DNA of 64,000 bases from Hanstruepera marina (GTDB taxonomy: Bacteria > Bacteroidota > Bacteroidia > Flavobacteriales > Flavobacteriaceae): contig NZ_JAINVX010000004.1 in NCBI RefSeq assembly GCF_019880635.1, positions 248,001 to 312,000 on the forward strand, read 5' to 3'. The notes beneath the pieces are model-generated. The model had not been told where the DNA came from. It saw nothing but the letters and a program-made list of their open reading frames with translations, and searched no databases. Shown here piece after piece: positions 18,535-29,102 of this stretch. Position numbers and translations under genes: made by a program. Numbering within the stretch: position 1 is the first letter of the stretch; the number at the start of each line of letters is the position of its first letter.

Positions 18535-19875
18535 GTGAAAGGACAAAAACTCATATCAATATTTCATTCTTTAAAAAAGAATCCTACTGTTATAAATATT
18601 ATAACGGTAGGTGCCATCTCCATTTTTGTAAAAGGTTTTGGTTTTTTTAAGGAAATTGTAATCGCTGGAGAATTCGGACTGTCTGAATTGTTGGATACTT
18701 TCTATATTGCATTATTAGTACCCGGTTTTATAAATGAAGTTTTTATAAACGCCTTTAACACGGTTTTTATACCTAACTATATTGCTGAAGAGAAAACTCA
18801 AAAAGCTATAGGGCCATTTCAATCTACAAGTTTTATTGTCACTATTTGTAGTTCTTTGGTTTTTATGTTTATTGCCTTCCTATTTACAGATGTTTATTTA
18901 AATGTTTTTTTTAGTGGTCATACAGCTGAATATTATGCCTTAATTAAATCTCAATTCTATTATTTACTTCCTTGTATTCTATTTTGGGGGTTAACGTCAT
19001 TTTTAAACGGACTTCTTAATATATATGACGAGTTTAGGTATTCTACAATCTATCCAGTTTTAACATCAATAGCCATGCTAATTTGTTTGCTTGGCTTTCA
19101 AGATGAATTAAAGGACGATGTTTTGGCGATCGGCATGTTAATTGGCGCTATCAGTCAATTTCTGTTTTTACTTGTAGTTTCATTTCAAAAAAACATAATA
19201 ACGTTGGGCATCCCAGATTTTAAAAACAAGAATGCTGTAACCATGTTTAAACAAGTTCCTGCAAAGGTGTCTTCTGGTTTTTTAACTGGTTTGATTCCAG
19301 TGGCAGATCAGTTTTTTGCTGCACAGTTGATTATAGGTTCTATTGCTGCATTAAATTACGGATTAAAAATACCAGCATTTATAACCACTATTTTACTGTT
19401 GGCTCTAGGGAATGTTCTGCTTCCTTATTTTTCAAAGTTATCGGTTGACAATATTAACCAAGCATACAAGAAATTATACCAATTGCTTAAATGGTTATTT
19501 ATATTGTTAATTTCTATCACCCTCATTCTAATCATTTTTTCGAACAATATTATTGAATTGGTTTTTGAACGTAATAATTTTTCAGAATCTGACACCAATA
19601 TAGTTTCCAATGTTCAAAAAATGTTTTTAATAGGCTTACCATTTACAATATGTGGCAATATTGTAGTTCGCTTTTTAACCAGCATAAATAAAAATGCCTA
19701 TATGGCTTATGTATCTTTAGTAAGTATCATTTTAAATGTTATTTTAGATTGGATTTTGATGAAACAGTACGGTATTATGGGAATAGCTTTGTGTACTGCT
19801 ATTTTACAAATTTTAAGAAGCTTGGTATTGTTTAATTACACTAGAAAACAGCATAAATTAATTAATTCGCATTAG
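18535..19875 (+). CDS. Polysaccharide repeat-unit flippase (MurJ/MviN-like Wzx)
   Basis: About 446 residues with some twelve to fourteen hydrophobic helices; the first part (GFGFFKEIVIAGEFGLSELLD) resembles MurJ/MviN-type lipid-oligosaccharide flippases, and the position between GT and polymerase genes fits Wzx. I choose the GTG at 18535, 13 bases after the previous stop, over an in-frame ATG at 18490 (after a TTG at 18481) that would overlap the GT2 gene and add a non-hydrophobic leader. It should move the undecaprenyl-linked repeat unit to the periplasmic side. Confidence 0.85.
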   Translation: MKGQKLISIFHSLKKNPTVINIITVGAISIFVKGFGFFKEIVIAGEFGLSELLDTFYIALLVPGFINEVFINAFNTVFIPNYIAEEKTQKAIGPFQSTSFIVTICSSLVFMFIAFLFTDVYLNVFFSGHTAEYYALIKSQFYYLLPCILFWGLTSFLNGLLNIYDEFRYSTIYPVLTSIAMLICLLGFQDELKDDVLAIGMLIGAISQFLFLLVVSFQKNIITLGIPDFKNKNAVTMFKQVPAKVSSGFLTGLIPVADQFFAAQLIIGSIAALNYGLKIPAFITTILLLALGNVLLPYFSKLSVDNINQAYKKLYQLLKWLFILLISITLILIIFSNNIIELVFERNNFSESDTNIVSNVQKMFLIGLPFTICGNIVVRFLTSINKNAYMAYVSLVSIILNVILDWILMKQYGIMGIALCTAILQILRSLVLFNYTRKQHKLINSH

Positions 19876-20990
19876 TGAAGGTCTTTAGATACATATTACT
19901 TGGATTAATTATTTTAAACGTACCTACGTTTAGCTTGGCTGTATTTGGGACTACTGCTGGAGCACTTACCAATTCTATGATGTTTGTTGGTTTGGTTGTA
20001 TATTTTTTTATGGAAAAAAAATATACAGTAATTATCCCTTTTCTCGTTCTTGGGATAACTTACTTTTCAATTTCTGGCTTTAATTACACAGGCATTACTG
20101 AAGAATATATAAAAGATGTTATTCGTTATTTTGTGTTTATTATTGGAGCCATAAGTTTAGCCAAAAGCACCGACAGAAAGACCTTGCTTATTTTATTTAT
20201 AATTGGGGGTGCAAGTGTTTTGATTAATGCACTAGTTTTCCCAAATTCCTATGGACGTTATAGTGGTCTTTACCTTAACCCCAATCGAGCTGGTTTAGTA
20301 TGCTTAATTGGATTCGTATTGACTTATACAATTGATAAAACCTATCTTCGGTTACTTTTTCAATTTGTACTTACCATAGCCGGAATACTGACATTGTCTC
20401 GATATTTTATACTTGTATTGGTAATCATAAATGTTGTTTCAGTTTTTGTAAACAAGAAAAATTCAGCTGGATTACTTGCTGGTGCTGTTGCACTAATAAT
20501 CATTATCGGCACGTCTTCACTACAACTTAATACAGACAGATTTAGAGCCTTAAAAAGTATATTTAGTGGCAATACAGATGTAAAAACCATTACAAAAGAG
20601 TCCCGCGATGAAACTTGGGCACTTTATCATGATATCTTAGTAAACAACCCACTTATTGGAGTTGGATATAGAGAAATGCAGGGAAAAAAAAGTCATAAAG
20701 TTTCCATTAAATCGGGTGTTCATAACACTTATTTAATGGTTTTGGGGGAATCAGGAATAGTACCATTTTTAATAATTATAGTATTTTATTTGTCTATGCT
20801 AGTAAAAAGCAGGCGATTTTTGGCTACACATCAGGAGTTGGCTTACATGGCATTTACATTAACCACCTTTTTACTAGTCTCCCATAATTATTTTGACAAT
20901 TATATAGTTCTGTTTTTATCTATTTGGCTTTATAGTTCTCTAACCATTTCAGATGAAAACCCAATTAATCAAAACAATATTATAGCTTAA
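19875..20990 (+). CDS. O-antigen ligase/polymerase family membrane protein (Wzy-like)
   Basis: The 371-residue protein has about ten to eleven transmembrane helices and a large periplasmic loop. Conserved phrases of the Wzy_C/O-antigen ligase family are NPNRAGLVCLIGF, NPLIGVGYREM and VHNTYLMVLGESG, the last holding the usual HN and E residues. It starts with GTG at 19875, overlapping the preceding TAG by one base. In this context it is the likely repeat-unit polymerase; a ligase role cannot be excluded from sequence. Confidence 0.83.
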   Translation: MKVFRYILLGLIILNVPTFSLAVFGTTAGALTNSMMFVGLVVYFFMEKKYTVIIPFLVLGITYFSISGFNYTGITEEYIKDVIRYFVFIIGAISLAKSTDRKTLLILFIIGGASVLINALVFPNSYGRYSGLYLNPNRAGLVCLIGFVLTYTIDKTYLRLLFQFVLTIAGILTLSRYFILVLVIINVVSVFVNKKNSAGLLAGAVALIIIIGTSSLQLNTDRFRALKSIFSGNTDVKTITKESRDETWALYHDILVNNPLIGVGYREMQGKKSHKVSIKSGVHNTYLMVLGESGIVPFLIIIVFYLSMLVKSRRFLATHQELAYMAFTLTTFLLVSHNYFDNYIVLFLSIWLYSSLTISDENPINQNNIIA

Positions 20991-20993
20991 ATT

Positions 20994-22844
20994 ATGTGTG
21001 GCATATACGGCGTAACATCAAACAAATACACAGAAAATCAAATTCGATTAAAACTCGAACGCACTAAATTTCGCGGCCCAGATAAACTTGATTTTAAATT
21101 CTTGGGAGAGAATAACCACATTGTTCTAGGCCACAATAGACTTTCAATTATAGATTTAGATGAAAGATCCAATCAACCTTTCAGCTATGACAATCGCGTA
21201 AGTATTGTTTTTAATGGTGAAATATATAATTTTAAAATCCTAAAATCTGAATTAGAACAAAAAGGCTATACTTTTAGAACGACTAGCGACACCGAAGTAA
21301 TTTGCGCCGCATATTTAGAATATGGTGAGGCGTTTGTAAGCAAACTAAACGGCATGTTTGCTTTTGTTATTTATGACCATATAAAAAACTTACTATTCGC
21401 AGCGCGAGATAGAATGGGGCAAAAACCATTTTATTATCATTTTAATGGCGACTCATTTGAATTTGCCAGTCAATTATCATCTATTCAATTATTCAATGCA
21501 AACCTTTCTATTTCAAGTAAAGCTATAAGTTATTATTTGGCTTGGGGCTTTGTACCAGATCCTTACTCTATTTTTAATGAAGTTCATAAGCTAGAGCCTG
21601 GTCATTCACTTCGATATGACTTATCAAAAAAGAAGTTAGAAAATAACCAATACTGGGATATAGATTACAATGGCTTGAACAAATTTAATGGTAGCTATAC
21701 AGAAGCAAAGGCTGAATTAACCGAAATATTGAAAGATTCTGTATCTAAACGATTATTTGCAGATGTTCCTGTTGGTGTGTTTTTATCTGGTGGTATCGAT
21801 TCTTCTTTGGTTGCCGCATTAGCTACAAAATCTACGGAAAGTAAAGTAAAAACCTTTTCTGTTAAGTTTAATGAAAAAGGGTTTGACGAAAGTGTTTATG
21901 CCCAAAAAGTAGCAGACCATTTACAAACCGAACACCATGTCATACAGTGTAATTATGATGAAGGTTTAGATTTAATTGAAAATTTTGATTATTACTATGA
22001 TGAACCCTTTGCAGACTCGTCTGCAATTCCATCTATGTTGCTTTCAAAATATACTAGAGAGAAAGTAACTGTTGCTTTATCTGGAGACGCTGGCGATGAA
22101 AGTTTTATTGGCTATCACCGTTATCATTGGATGAAACAAGTAAGCCCTATTTATAAAATGCCTTCGGTATTGAGAAATATAGGATCAAGTGCTTTAAGTA
22201 AAATGCCATATTATAAGCTTAAAACTATTGCGAAAGGCCTAAAATATGAGTCACTGGAACGTTTGTACTTGGCCTCTGTAACTGGAGTAGATTTGTCATG
22301 GCTTAACACTAAGTACGATTGTCTAAATATAAAAGAGCTCAAGTATTTGAATCACACCAACAAAAATGTTTATGAAAGAATGTCTGATTTTGATCTGAAG
22401 ACCTATTTAAATTGTGATATTAATACTAAAGTTGATAGAGCGTCCATGGCGTTTTCGTTGGAAGCCCGTGCACCACTAATGGATTATCGAGTAGTAGAGT
22501 TTGCAAGAGCCTTACCAACTAATTTTAAATATTCTGGAAGCAATCAAAAACGCATTCTCAAAGATATTCTTTATGACTTTGTTCCAAAAGCGTATTTCAA
22601 CCGACCAAAAGCTGGTTTTACCATGCCGTTTTCAGATTGGTTTAGAAACGAATTAAAGGATTTAGTATTGGATGAACTTAACGATTCAAGCTTGAAACAA
22701 ATTCCAAATATCAATGTAAATGAAGTGAAACTTCGTATTAAACAACATATGGATGGTAGCTGGAATCGTTACCCTTTAATATGGAAATTACTGGTTTTAA
22801 AACAATGGCTAAACAAGAATGGTAAAGCGTATACCATAAATTAA
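20994..22844 (+). CDS. Asparagine-synthase-like glutamine amidotransferase, copy 1
   Basis: A 616-residue class II glutamine amidotransferase plus ATP-pyrophosphatase. The nucleophile Cys2 follows the start Met (MCGIYGV), NGEIYNF is in the glutaminase domain, and SGGIDSSLVAAL (from about 265) is the PP-loop. In polysaccharide loci such proteins (for example WbpS) are thought to amidate uronic acids rather than make asparagine. It lies in the tightly coupled GT run, and its stop overlaps the next ATG (TAATG). Only about half similar in phrasing to the second copy at 25095. Confidence 0.88.
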   Translation: MCGIYGVTSNKYTENQIRLKLERTKFRGPDKLDFKFLGENNHIVLGHNRLSIIDLDERSNQPFSYDNRVSIVFNGEIYNFKILKSELEQKGYTFRTTSDTEVICAAYLEYGEAFVSKLNGMFAFVIYDHIKNLLFAARDRMGQKPFYYHFNGDSFEFASQLSSIQLFNANLSISSKAISYYLAWGFVPDPYSIFNEVHKLEPGHSLRYDLSKKKLENNQYWDIDYNGLNKFNGSYTEAKAELTEILKDSVSKRLFADVPVGVFLSGGIDSSLVAALATKSTESKVKTFSVKFNEKGFDESVYAQKVADHLQTEHHVIQCNYDEGLDLIENFDYYYDEPFADSSAIPSMLLSKYTREKVTVALSGDAGDESFIGYHRYHWMKQVSPIYKMPSVLRNIGSSALSKMPYYKLKTIAKGLKYESLERLYLASVTGVDLSWLNTKYDCLNIKELKYLNHTNKNVYERMSDFDLKTYLNCDINTKVDRASMAFSLEARAPLMDYRVVEFARALPTNFKYSGSNQKRILKDILYDFVPKAYFNRPKAGFTMPFSDWFRNELKDLVLDELNDSSLKQIPNINVNEVKLRIKQHMDGSWNRYPLIWKLLVLKQWLNKNGKAYTIN

Positions 22845-23932
22845 TGGACAATAAACGTGTACATATTATTTTTGTGCTCCCATCGTTAGCTGCTGGTGGA
22901 GCAGAACGTATTTTGTCTTACGTAGCCTCGCGTCTTGATAAATCTATTTTTAGCGCAACTTTGGTTATTACCGGTTATGAAAAAGACACGGTTTATTCGG
23001 TTGATAACCTAAACGTTGTATACTTGAATATGCCAAGGGTTTTGAAAGCATTTGGAAGTCTATTCAAATACCTAAAAAAAGAAAAACCAGACATTGTTGT
23101 AAGTTCAATAGTCCACTTGAATACCATTATGGCCTTTATGTCTCCTTTTTTCAGCAATACAAAGTTCGTGGTCAGAGAAGCTAATGTTTTAAGCGTATTG
23201 AATAAGTATAATCCTTATACCAAATCTATTTTTCCAAAGTTTATGGTAGTATTGGCCTACAAACTTGTCGATTGTATTATTTGTCAATCTAAAGATATGA
23301 GAAATGATATGATTAATAATTATAAGGTTAAAGCATCTAAAATGGTTTTAATCAATAACCCCATTACGCAGGCGTTTAAAACTAAGGTTGAAACCCCTAA
23401 AAATAAAAAAACCTTAAAGTTTATTACCATTGGCAGGTTAAGCAAGGAAAAAGGTCATATTAGAATTATTGAAGCCTTATCAAAATTGAACTACCCATTT
23501 CATTATACAATTATTGGAAAAGGCCCTGAAAAAGGAGCCATTTTTGATTACATCAATCATAAAAACTTGATTAATTCTATTCAATATATTGAATACACCA
23601 ATGAAGTTGAGCACTATCTCACTGATAGTGATTTGTTTCTGCAAGGTTCGTATTCTGAAGGTTTTCCTAACGTACTTATTGAAAGTTCTGTAGTTGGCAC
23701 TCCAATTTTAGCTTATAATGGTGTTGGTGGTTTGGATGAGATTATTGAGATTGAAAAAAACGGGTATATAGCTAATTCGCTCGATGAGTTTGTAAATTAC
23801 CTAAATGTCATTCATGATAATTTCCCTTTTAAACCACATACAGTGAGTCAAGTAGTTGTAAATAAATTCAGTAGTTCAAAAATCATGGCTCAATACACTA
23901 ATTTATTTTTAAATTTAACCAAACAGAATTGA
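22844..23932 (+). CDS. GT4-family glycosyltransferase
   Basis: A 362-residue GT-B glycosyltransferase: N-terminal FVLPSLAAGGAERILSYV, central ITIGRLSKEKGHIRIIEAL, and acceptor/donor region SEGFPNVLIESSVVGTP with the E-x7-E pattern. The start ATG overlaps the preceding stop by one base and the TGA overlaps the next ATG (TGATG), so translation is coupled across three genes. Sugar specificity unknown. Confidence 0.87.
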   Translation: MDNKRVHIIFVLPSLAAGGAERILSYVASRLDKSIFSATLVITGYEKDTVYSVDNLNVVYLNMPRVLKAFGSLFKYLKKEKPDIVVSSIVHLNTIMAFMSPFFSNTKFVVREANVLSVLNKYNPYTKSIFPKFMVVLAYKLVDCIICQSKDMRNDMINNYKVKASKMVLINNPITQAFKTKVETPKNKKTLKFITIGRLSKEKGHIRIIEALSKLNYPFHYTIIGKGPEKGAIFDYINHKNLINSIQYIEYTNEVEHYLTDSDLFLQGSYSEGFPNVLIESSVVGTPILAYNGVGGLDEIIEIEKNGYIANSLDEFVNYLNVIHDNFPFKPHTVSQVVVNKFSSSKIMAQYTNLFLNLTKQN

Positions 23933-25089
23933 TGCCTCAAAAAAGAAAAATAGCCTTATTTGTTTCAGCCATTGGGTTTGGTGGTGCAGAAAAAGTAGTT
24001 AGCCTATTGTTGGATGAGCTTACAAAATACTTTGATGTCACTTTAATTCTGCTTTACGATGAAATTAAATTACCCTTAAACAAAAATGCTAAAATCGTAA
24101 TTTTATCAAAGCCTGGAAGCTCATTTAAATCTAACATCCTTGCGCGTTTATATGATAACTTTAAGTTTATTTTCAAATATCAAAAAGCATTAAGAAAGCA
24201 TAATATAGAGGTTGCCGTTTCCTTTTTAGTGAGACAGAACATTATGAATGGTATTGCTAAAATGAACAACAAACAATTAAAAACTATTATTAGTGAACGC
24301 TGTTTTCCTTCAATAATGTATAGCGACCAAATGGCAACTTCATTTTTAACAAAATTGCTTATACCCTACTTTTACAATAAAAATGACAAATTATTTTCTA
24401 ACTCAATTTATATTAACAACGATTTAGTTTCCAATTACAATATCAAAATAGATACATCGGTAATTTACAATCCTATTTTAACCAAAGACAGAAAGCCTAA
24501 ACTAAAATCGTATAAAAATTTAGAAGATATCTTTAATGTCGTCACTGTTGGCCGTTTAATTCCTGTAAAAAATCAGAAGAGTATTATTGAGGCGCTTAGC
24601 TTATTGCCAAGCAACTTTATATTAGATATTTATGGTGATGGCGAATTGCACGATGATTTAAATTTGCAATCTAAAGAACTTAACATTCAAGATCGTATTC
24701 ATTTTAACGGTAATGTCAATAATGTAAAATCCCATATTGTAGAAAAACATTGCTTTGTGTTAAGTTCAATTACTGAAGGTTTTCCAAATGTAGTATTAGA
24801 AGCTATGTCAGTAGGTTTACCTGTAATTTGTACCAATTGTATGTCTGGACCATTAGAGTTACTAAACGATAATGAAAAAGTAAACATCCTATCTGGCTCT
24901 TTTGTAAAAGCCAAATACGGTCTTTTAGTAAATGTTGATGATGCTGTTGGTTTGTCACAAGCTATAAAATACATGCAAAATAATATTGAAGAGCGCAATA
25001 TGTATAGTAAGTTAAGTTTTGAAAGAGCAAAAACCTACGATGTATCAAATATTGGAATTCACGTTAAAAACCTAATAGATAGTCTATAA
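23932..25089 (+). CDS. GT4-family glycosyltransferase
   Basis: A 385-residue GT-B glycosyltransferase similar in plan to its upstream neighbour: ALFVSAIGFGGAEKVVSLL, VTVGRLIPVKNQKSIIEAL, TEGFPNVVLEAMSVGLP. I use the ATG at 23932, which overlaps the preceding TGA; a TTG three bases earlier would add only one residue. The pair may have arisen by duplication, although their sequences have diverged widely. It should add a further sugar to the repeat unit. Confidence 0.87.
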   Translation: MPQKRKIALFVSAIGFGGAEKVVSLLLDELTKYFDVTLILLYDEIKLPLNKNAKIVILSKPGSSFKSNILARLYDNFKFIFKYQKALRKHNIEVAVSFLVRQNIMNGIAKMNNKQLKTIISERCFPSIMYSDQMATSFLTKLLIPYFYNKNDKLFSNSIYINNDLVSNYNIKIDTSVIYNPILTKDRKPKLKSYKNLEDIFNVVTVGRLIPVKNQKSIIEALSLLPSNFILDIYGDGELHDDLNLQSKELNIQDRIHFNGNVNNVKSHIVEKHCFVLSSITEGFPNVVLEAMSVGLPVICTNCMSGPLELLNDNEKVNILSGSFVKAKYGLLVNVDDAVGLSQAIKYMQNNIEERNMYSKLSFERAKTYDVSNIGIHVKNLIDSL

Positions 25090-25094
25090 GTTCT

Positions 25095-26984
25095 ATGTGT
25101 GGTATTAATGGTATAATAAGTCAAAAAAAGGATAGACAAGATATTGTGACTTCTCTAACCCAAATGAATGATTTAATTGTTCATCGTGGTCCAGATGATG
25201 ACGGTATGGTTACGCATTCACAAACTAAATGTACGGTTGGTATGGCTATGCGTCGACTATCCATAATTGATTTAAACTCTGGTAAGCAACCTATTTATAA
25301 TGACGATAAATCCATTGCAATTGTATTTAATGGTGAAATTTACAACTACAAAGAATTGCGTAATCAATTAATGGAAGAAGGGGTTCAATTTAATACCCAA
25401 AGTGACACCGAAGTTATTCTGAAACTCTATATTAAACATGGTACTGGAGCATTTAGACTTCTAGATGGCATGTATGCGTTTAGTATATTGGATACAAACA
25501 TAGGGAAGGTATTTATTGCTCGAGATTTTTTTGGAGAAAAACCCTTGTACTACTATGTGAAGAATGATGAGCTTTATTGGGCTTCAGAGTTAAAATCAAT
25601 TATACAAAGCTTAAAACTCAAACCTGAACTATCTAAAGCAGGTTTAAACTTATTCTTCAAACTAACGTATATACCAGCTCCATACACAATTTATAATGAT
25701 ATTTACAAGCTAGAGGCCAATCATTTTATTTCTTACGATTTAAATTCGCATAATTACAAAACATCTGAAATTTTCACACTTCAATCAGAACCATCAGACA
25801 TAACATTTGATGCTGCTGTATCTAAACTTAACAATCTTGTTATAAACAGTATTGAAAGTCGATCTGTAAGTGATGTGCCTATAGGAACTTTTCTATCTGG
25901 AGGAGTCGATTCATCAATAGTAAGTCTAGGACTTTCAAAATTATCAACTCAAAAAATTGACACCTTTTCTATTGGTTTTGATAAAAAATCATTTGATGAA
26001 ACCGATAAATCCAAATTAGTTGCCAATCTTATTGGGAGTAACCATCATGAATTTATTATATCAGAAAAAGATATTGAGTCACATATTACAGATATTATTC
26101 TAAACTTTGATGAACCATTTGCCGATTCGTCAGCTCTACCAACCTATTTAGTTTCAAAAAAAACAAGCGATTTTGTTAAAGTAGCTTTAACTGGTGATGG
26201 TGGTGACGAAGTGTTTGGTGGTTACAATAAGTATTATATTGGTAAACTCAATACAAATTATACCAAATGGATTCCTGAATTTGCCCATAAAACCTTTAAA
26301 CCATTAATCAATTCAATTTTAGCAACACGTGATGACAATAGAGGCAAACGCTTTAAAGCTAAAAAGTTTATTAATGCTATTGATTATAACGATAATAATT
26401 ACTGGAACATCATATCATTAGGATTTGGAAGCGAATTGTCGCAACTTATAAATTCTAAATTTCACGTTAACAACCCTTTCCAATATTTTAAATCTAACTT
26501 ACCAAAAGCCAAATCGTTACATGATTTTCGAGAAGTTGATAGACACATAAGTTTAGAAGGCGATATGCTTGTTAAAGTAGACCGAACTAGCATGCTTAAC
26601 TCTCTGGAATGTCGTACTCCTTTTTTAAATAAGACACTTTGGGAGTTTTCCAATAGTTTACCGGAATCGTATTTGCTAAAAGGCTGGAGTAAAAAACACA
26701 TTTTAAAAGAAGCTTTTAAACATGAGTTCCCAGAAGGTTTTCTTGATAAATCCAAAAAAGGATTTGTTGTACCCGTTGGTGATTGGCTACGTTCAATATT
26801 AAAAATAGAATTACAAAGTTACACTGAAACCGCTTTTTTAGAAACACAAGGCATTTTCAATATAAACTATATTCAAAAAATAGTTAACGAACATATAACT
26901 GGAAAAATTGACAACAGCTACAAAGTGTGGACATTCTTTACGTTCCAAAAGTGGTATAAAAATATTTATCTTAACACGTACTAA
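25095..26984 (+). CDS. Asparagine-synthase-like glutamine amidotransferase, copy 2
   Basis: A 629-residue AsnB-type enzyme with Cys2 (MCGINGI), the glutaminase motif NGEIYNY, and PP-loop LSGGVDSSIVSL (from about 266). This second copy lies five bases after a GT gene. Two AsnB-like enzymes in one locus suggest two amidation sites, or amidation of two different uronic acids. Its last 14 bases overlap the end of the convergent TupA-like gene, with no terminator visible. Confidence 0.88.
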   Translation: MCGINGIISQKKDRQDIVTSLTQMNDLIVHRGPDDDGMVTHSQTKCTVGMAMRRLSIIDLNSGKQPIYNDDKSIAIVFNGEIYNYKELRNQLMEEGVQFNTQSDTEVILKLYIKHGTGAFRLLDGMYAFSILDTNIGKVFIARDFFGEKPLYYYVKNDELYWASELKSIIQSLKLKPELSKAGLNLFFKLTYIPAPYTIYNDIYKLEANHFISYDLNSHNYKTSEIFTLQSEPSDITFDAAVSKLNNLVINSIESRSVSDVPIGTFLSGGVDSSIVSLGLSKLSTQKIDTFSIGFDKKSFDETDKSKLVANLIGSNHHEFIISEKDIESHITDIILNFDEPFADSSALPTYLVSKKTSDFVKVALTGDGGDEVFGGYNKYYIGKLNTNYTKWIPEFAHKTFKPLINSILATRDDNRGKRFKAKKFINAIDYNDNNYWNIISLGFGSELSQLINSKFHVNNPFQYFKSNLPKAKSLHDFREVDRHISLEGDMLVKVDRTSMLNSLECRTPFLNKTLWEFSNSLPESYLLKGWSKKHILKEAFKHEFPEGFLDKSKKGFVVPVGDWLRSILKIELQSYTETAFLETQGIFNINYIQKIVNEHITGKIDNSYKVWTFFTFQKWYKNIYLNTY

Positions 26985-27924
26985 GTGTACTTAAATCAAT
27001 TTTAGACCCCAACTCCAAATCCCAAGATTCGGGATAAATACGTTCACAGCCTCCTCCATGATGGAAGGTAATTTCACCAAAATAAATGGCACCATCAACA
27101 TTATACAAGTCAATTCTAACGTACACAAACGGTTTGGCCAATTGTTCTGCCAAATCTATCATTGTTTGAAAATTTGATGGCTTATCAATACCATGGCCAT
27201 TAGGCCAAAGTGGATTATTATCTTTCCATTGCGACCACGTAAAAGGCATTAGATTCCAACTACGATCGTAAAAATTACGCTTATGGTTTGAAAACCGATC
27301 CAAATCAACTTGAATAGCTTCTACCCTACCATTAAAGCAATGAAATTTGTAATCAAATGGTAAGTCGCCATTTTTGTCTTTCAATAATTTTTCTACCAAA
27401 AAAGCTGGAACAATATTCTTGTACTGCCACTCTTTACTCTCCAAATAATAATTTTGCTTTAATAGTTTATTGATTTTTTTTCTAATCAATTTCCAATCTG
27501 TTAACTGCGAATTTGAAACTATAAAACCCCCTGAACTATTGTGATTGGTTTTAATAATATAAGGGTTGTCATTTGGGAAATTTTCAGGAGTTAGATCGCT
27601 AATGTCAGAACTGTGGTAATAAAGCGGAATTAAATACTTTGAACCAATGACACTTTCCACATAGTTCCTAACCAACAGCTTATCTGCACATTTTGTATGT
27701 AAATCTGTACGATCGTTTAATTTCAACCAAATAATTTTTTCGTTTAAAGTTTTTGGACTATCTAAATCTGGGAATTTATTAAAATTAGCTTTATACTGAT
27801 TAATTACATACTTTCTTTCATCCATAAAACGGATTTCAAAATACTTTCGCATTTCAAAAAAAGCATTAATAATTGTGTTTCCAAGTGAAGTATTATGATA
27901 TAAATACTTAACTGCTTTTAGCAT
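26971..27924 (-). CDS. TupA-like ATP-grasp protein
   Basis: A 317-residue protein resembling the TupA-like ATP-grasp family: LNEKIIWLKLND, nucleotide-binding IIKTNHNSSGGFIVS, FDYKFHCFNGRVEAIQVD, and the metal-binding end YVRIDLYNVDGAIYFGEITF-HHGGG. TupA is tied to teichuronopeptide synthesis, in which amino acids are joined to a uronic-acid glycan; many relatives in capsule loci are uncharacterised. It is the only minus-strand gene between two runs of plus-strand genes and so needs its own promoter. A role in attaching an amino acid to the glycan is inference. Confidence 0.82.
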   Translation of the reverse strand: MLKAVKYLYHNTSLGNTIINAFFEMRKYFEIRFMDERKYVINQYKANFNKFPDLDSPKTLNEKIIWLKLNDRTDLHTKCADKLLVRNYVESVIGSKYLIPLYYHSSDISDLTPENFPNDNPYIIKTNHNSSGGFIVSNSQLTDWKLIRKKINKLLKQNYYLESKEWQYKNIVPAFLVEKLLKDKNGDLPFDYKFHCFNGRVEAIQVDLDRFSNHKRNFYDRSWNLMPFTWSQWKDNNPLWPNGHGIDKPSNFQTMIDLAEQLAKPFVYVRIDLYNVDGAIYFGEITFHHGGGCERIYPESWDLELGSKIDLSTLSTC

Positions 27925-28008
27925 TCTTAACTAATTTTAACTGATTGTAAATTAAAACAAATTTTCATAAAACGATGAACTTATAATATATTAGTCTAAA
28001 TTTTATTT

Positions 28009-29094
28009 ATGGCTAAAAGAATTTGCTTTGTTGGTGGTGAAGATGTGCACAAACGCATACCCTTATCAAAACATTTGATTCAGGCAGGTTATCATGTAAC
28101 CATAATTGGAACCAGTACATCACAATTTCCAGAGCAAATTAGATATTACAATTACAATTTAGTTAGGCACTTCTCTCCTACTTCAGATTATAAAACTATA
28201 AAATGGTTAAGAAATTATTTTGGTGAAAACCAATTTGACATCATTCATACTTTCGATACTAAACCTGCATTTTTAGTGCCTTTAGCCCTTAAAAATAATA
28301 ATACACCCATAACAAGAACCATTACTGGATTAGGAACATTGTTTATGTCTAACAATATATCCAGTTCAATATTAAGGATTGCATATAAACAACTTCACAA
28401 AAACGTACAAAAACGTGTTTTTAAAACTGTTTTCCAAAATTTAGATGATTATGAATTGTATTTAAAGAACAATCTCGTAAAAAAAGAAAACTGCGAATTA
28501 ATTTACAGTAGCGGTATAGACTTAACCGAATTTAAAGATAAGGCAGCAAGAAAGCAAAATCCATTTACATTCATATGTGTAGCCAGATTGGTTTACGAAA
28601 AAGGTATAATAAATTATCTTGAAGCCGCTAAAATTTGTAACAATAGAAAATATGACTTTAAATTTTTATTGGTTGGTCCATTGGAAGAAGATTCTAAAAA
28701 ATTAAACAAACAGATATTGAATTCATACAACGACATTGTTAGTATTTTGGGAGCTCGAACCGACATTATAGAATTACTGCTAAAATCTGATGCATTTGTA
28801 TTACCTACTTTCAGGGAAGGGTTTTCTCGTGTACTGTTAGAAGCGGCAGCTGTAGGACTTCCTATTGTATCTACGAATGTAACAGGTGTAAGAGATTTTG
28901 TTACGCATAAAAAAGAAGCTCTTTTAGTTGAACCTCAAGATTCTGAAACACTAGCAGAATCCATGATAGAAATTGCAACGAATACGGCGTTATCTGAACA
29001 ATTAGTTAAAAACGCATTAAAAAAGGTTGAAACGTATAGTATTGAGAATGTATCTAAACAATATATAGCTATCTTTGATAATGCTATTAATTAG
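28009..29094 (+). CDS. GT4-family glycosyltransferase
   Basis: A 361-residue GT-B enzyme with ICFVGGEDVHKRIPLSKHL at the N-terminus, a DIIHTFDTKPAF segment, CVARLVYEKGIINYLEAA, and TFREGFSRVLLEAAAVGLP (E-x7-E). This type often adds the second sugar, next to the initiating transferase, as in PglA- or WbpH-like proteins; that is inference from phrasing and from its place three genes before a PglC-like gene. It begins a new plus-strand run after the TupA-like gene, with an 84-base divergent gap; a weak TAAATTTT lies just before the ATG. Confidence 0.86.
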   Translation: MAKRICFVGGEDVHKRIPLSKHLIQAGYHVTIIGTSTSQFPEQIRYYNYNLVRHFSPTSDYKTIKWLRNYFGENQFDIIHTFDTKPAFLVPLALKNNNTPITRTITGLGTLFMSNNISSSILRIAYKQLHKNVQKRVFKTVFQNLDDYELYLKNNLVKKENCELIYSSGIDLTEFKDKAARKQNPFTFICVARLVYEKGIINYLEAAKICNNRKYDFKFLLVGPLEEDSKKLNKQILNSYNDIVSILGARTDIIELLLKSDAFVLPTFREGFSRVLLEAAAVGLPIVSTNVTGVRDFVTHKKEALLVEPQDSETLAESMIEIATNTALSEQLVKNALKKVETYSIENVSKQYIAIFDNAIN

Positions 29095-29102
29095 ATTAAA
29101 AA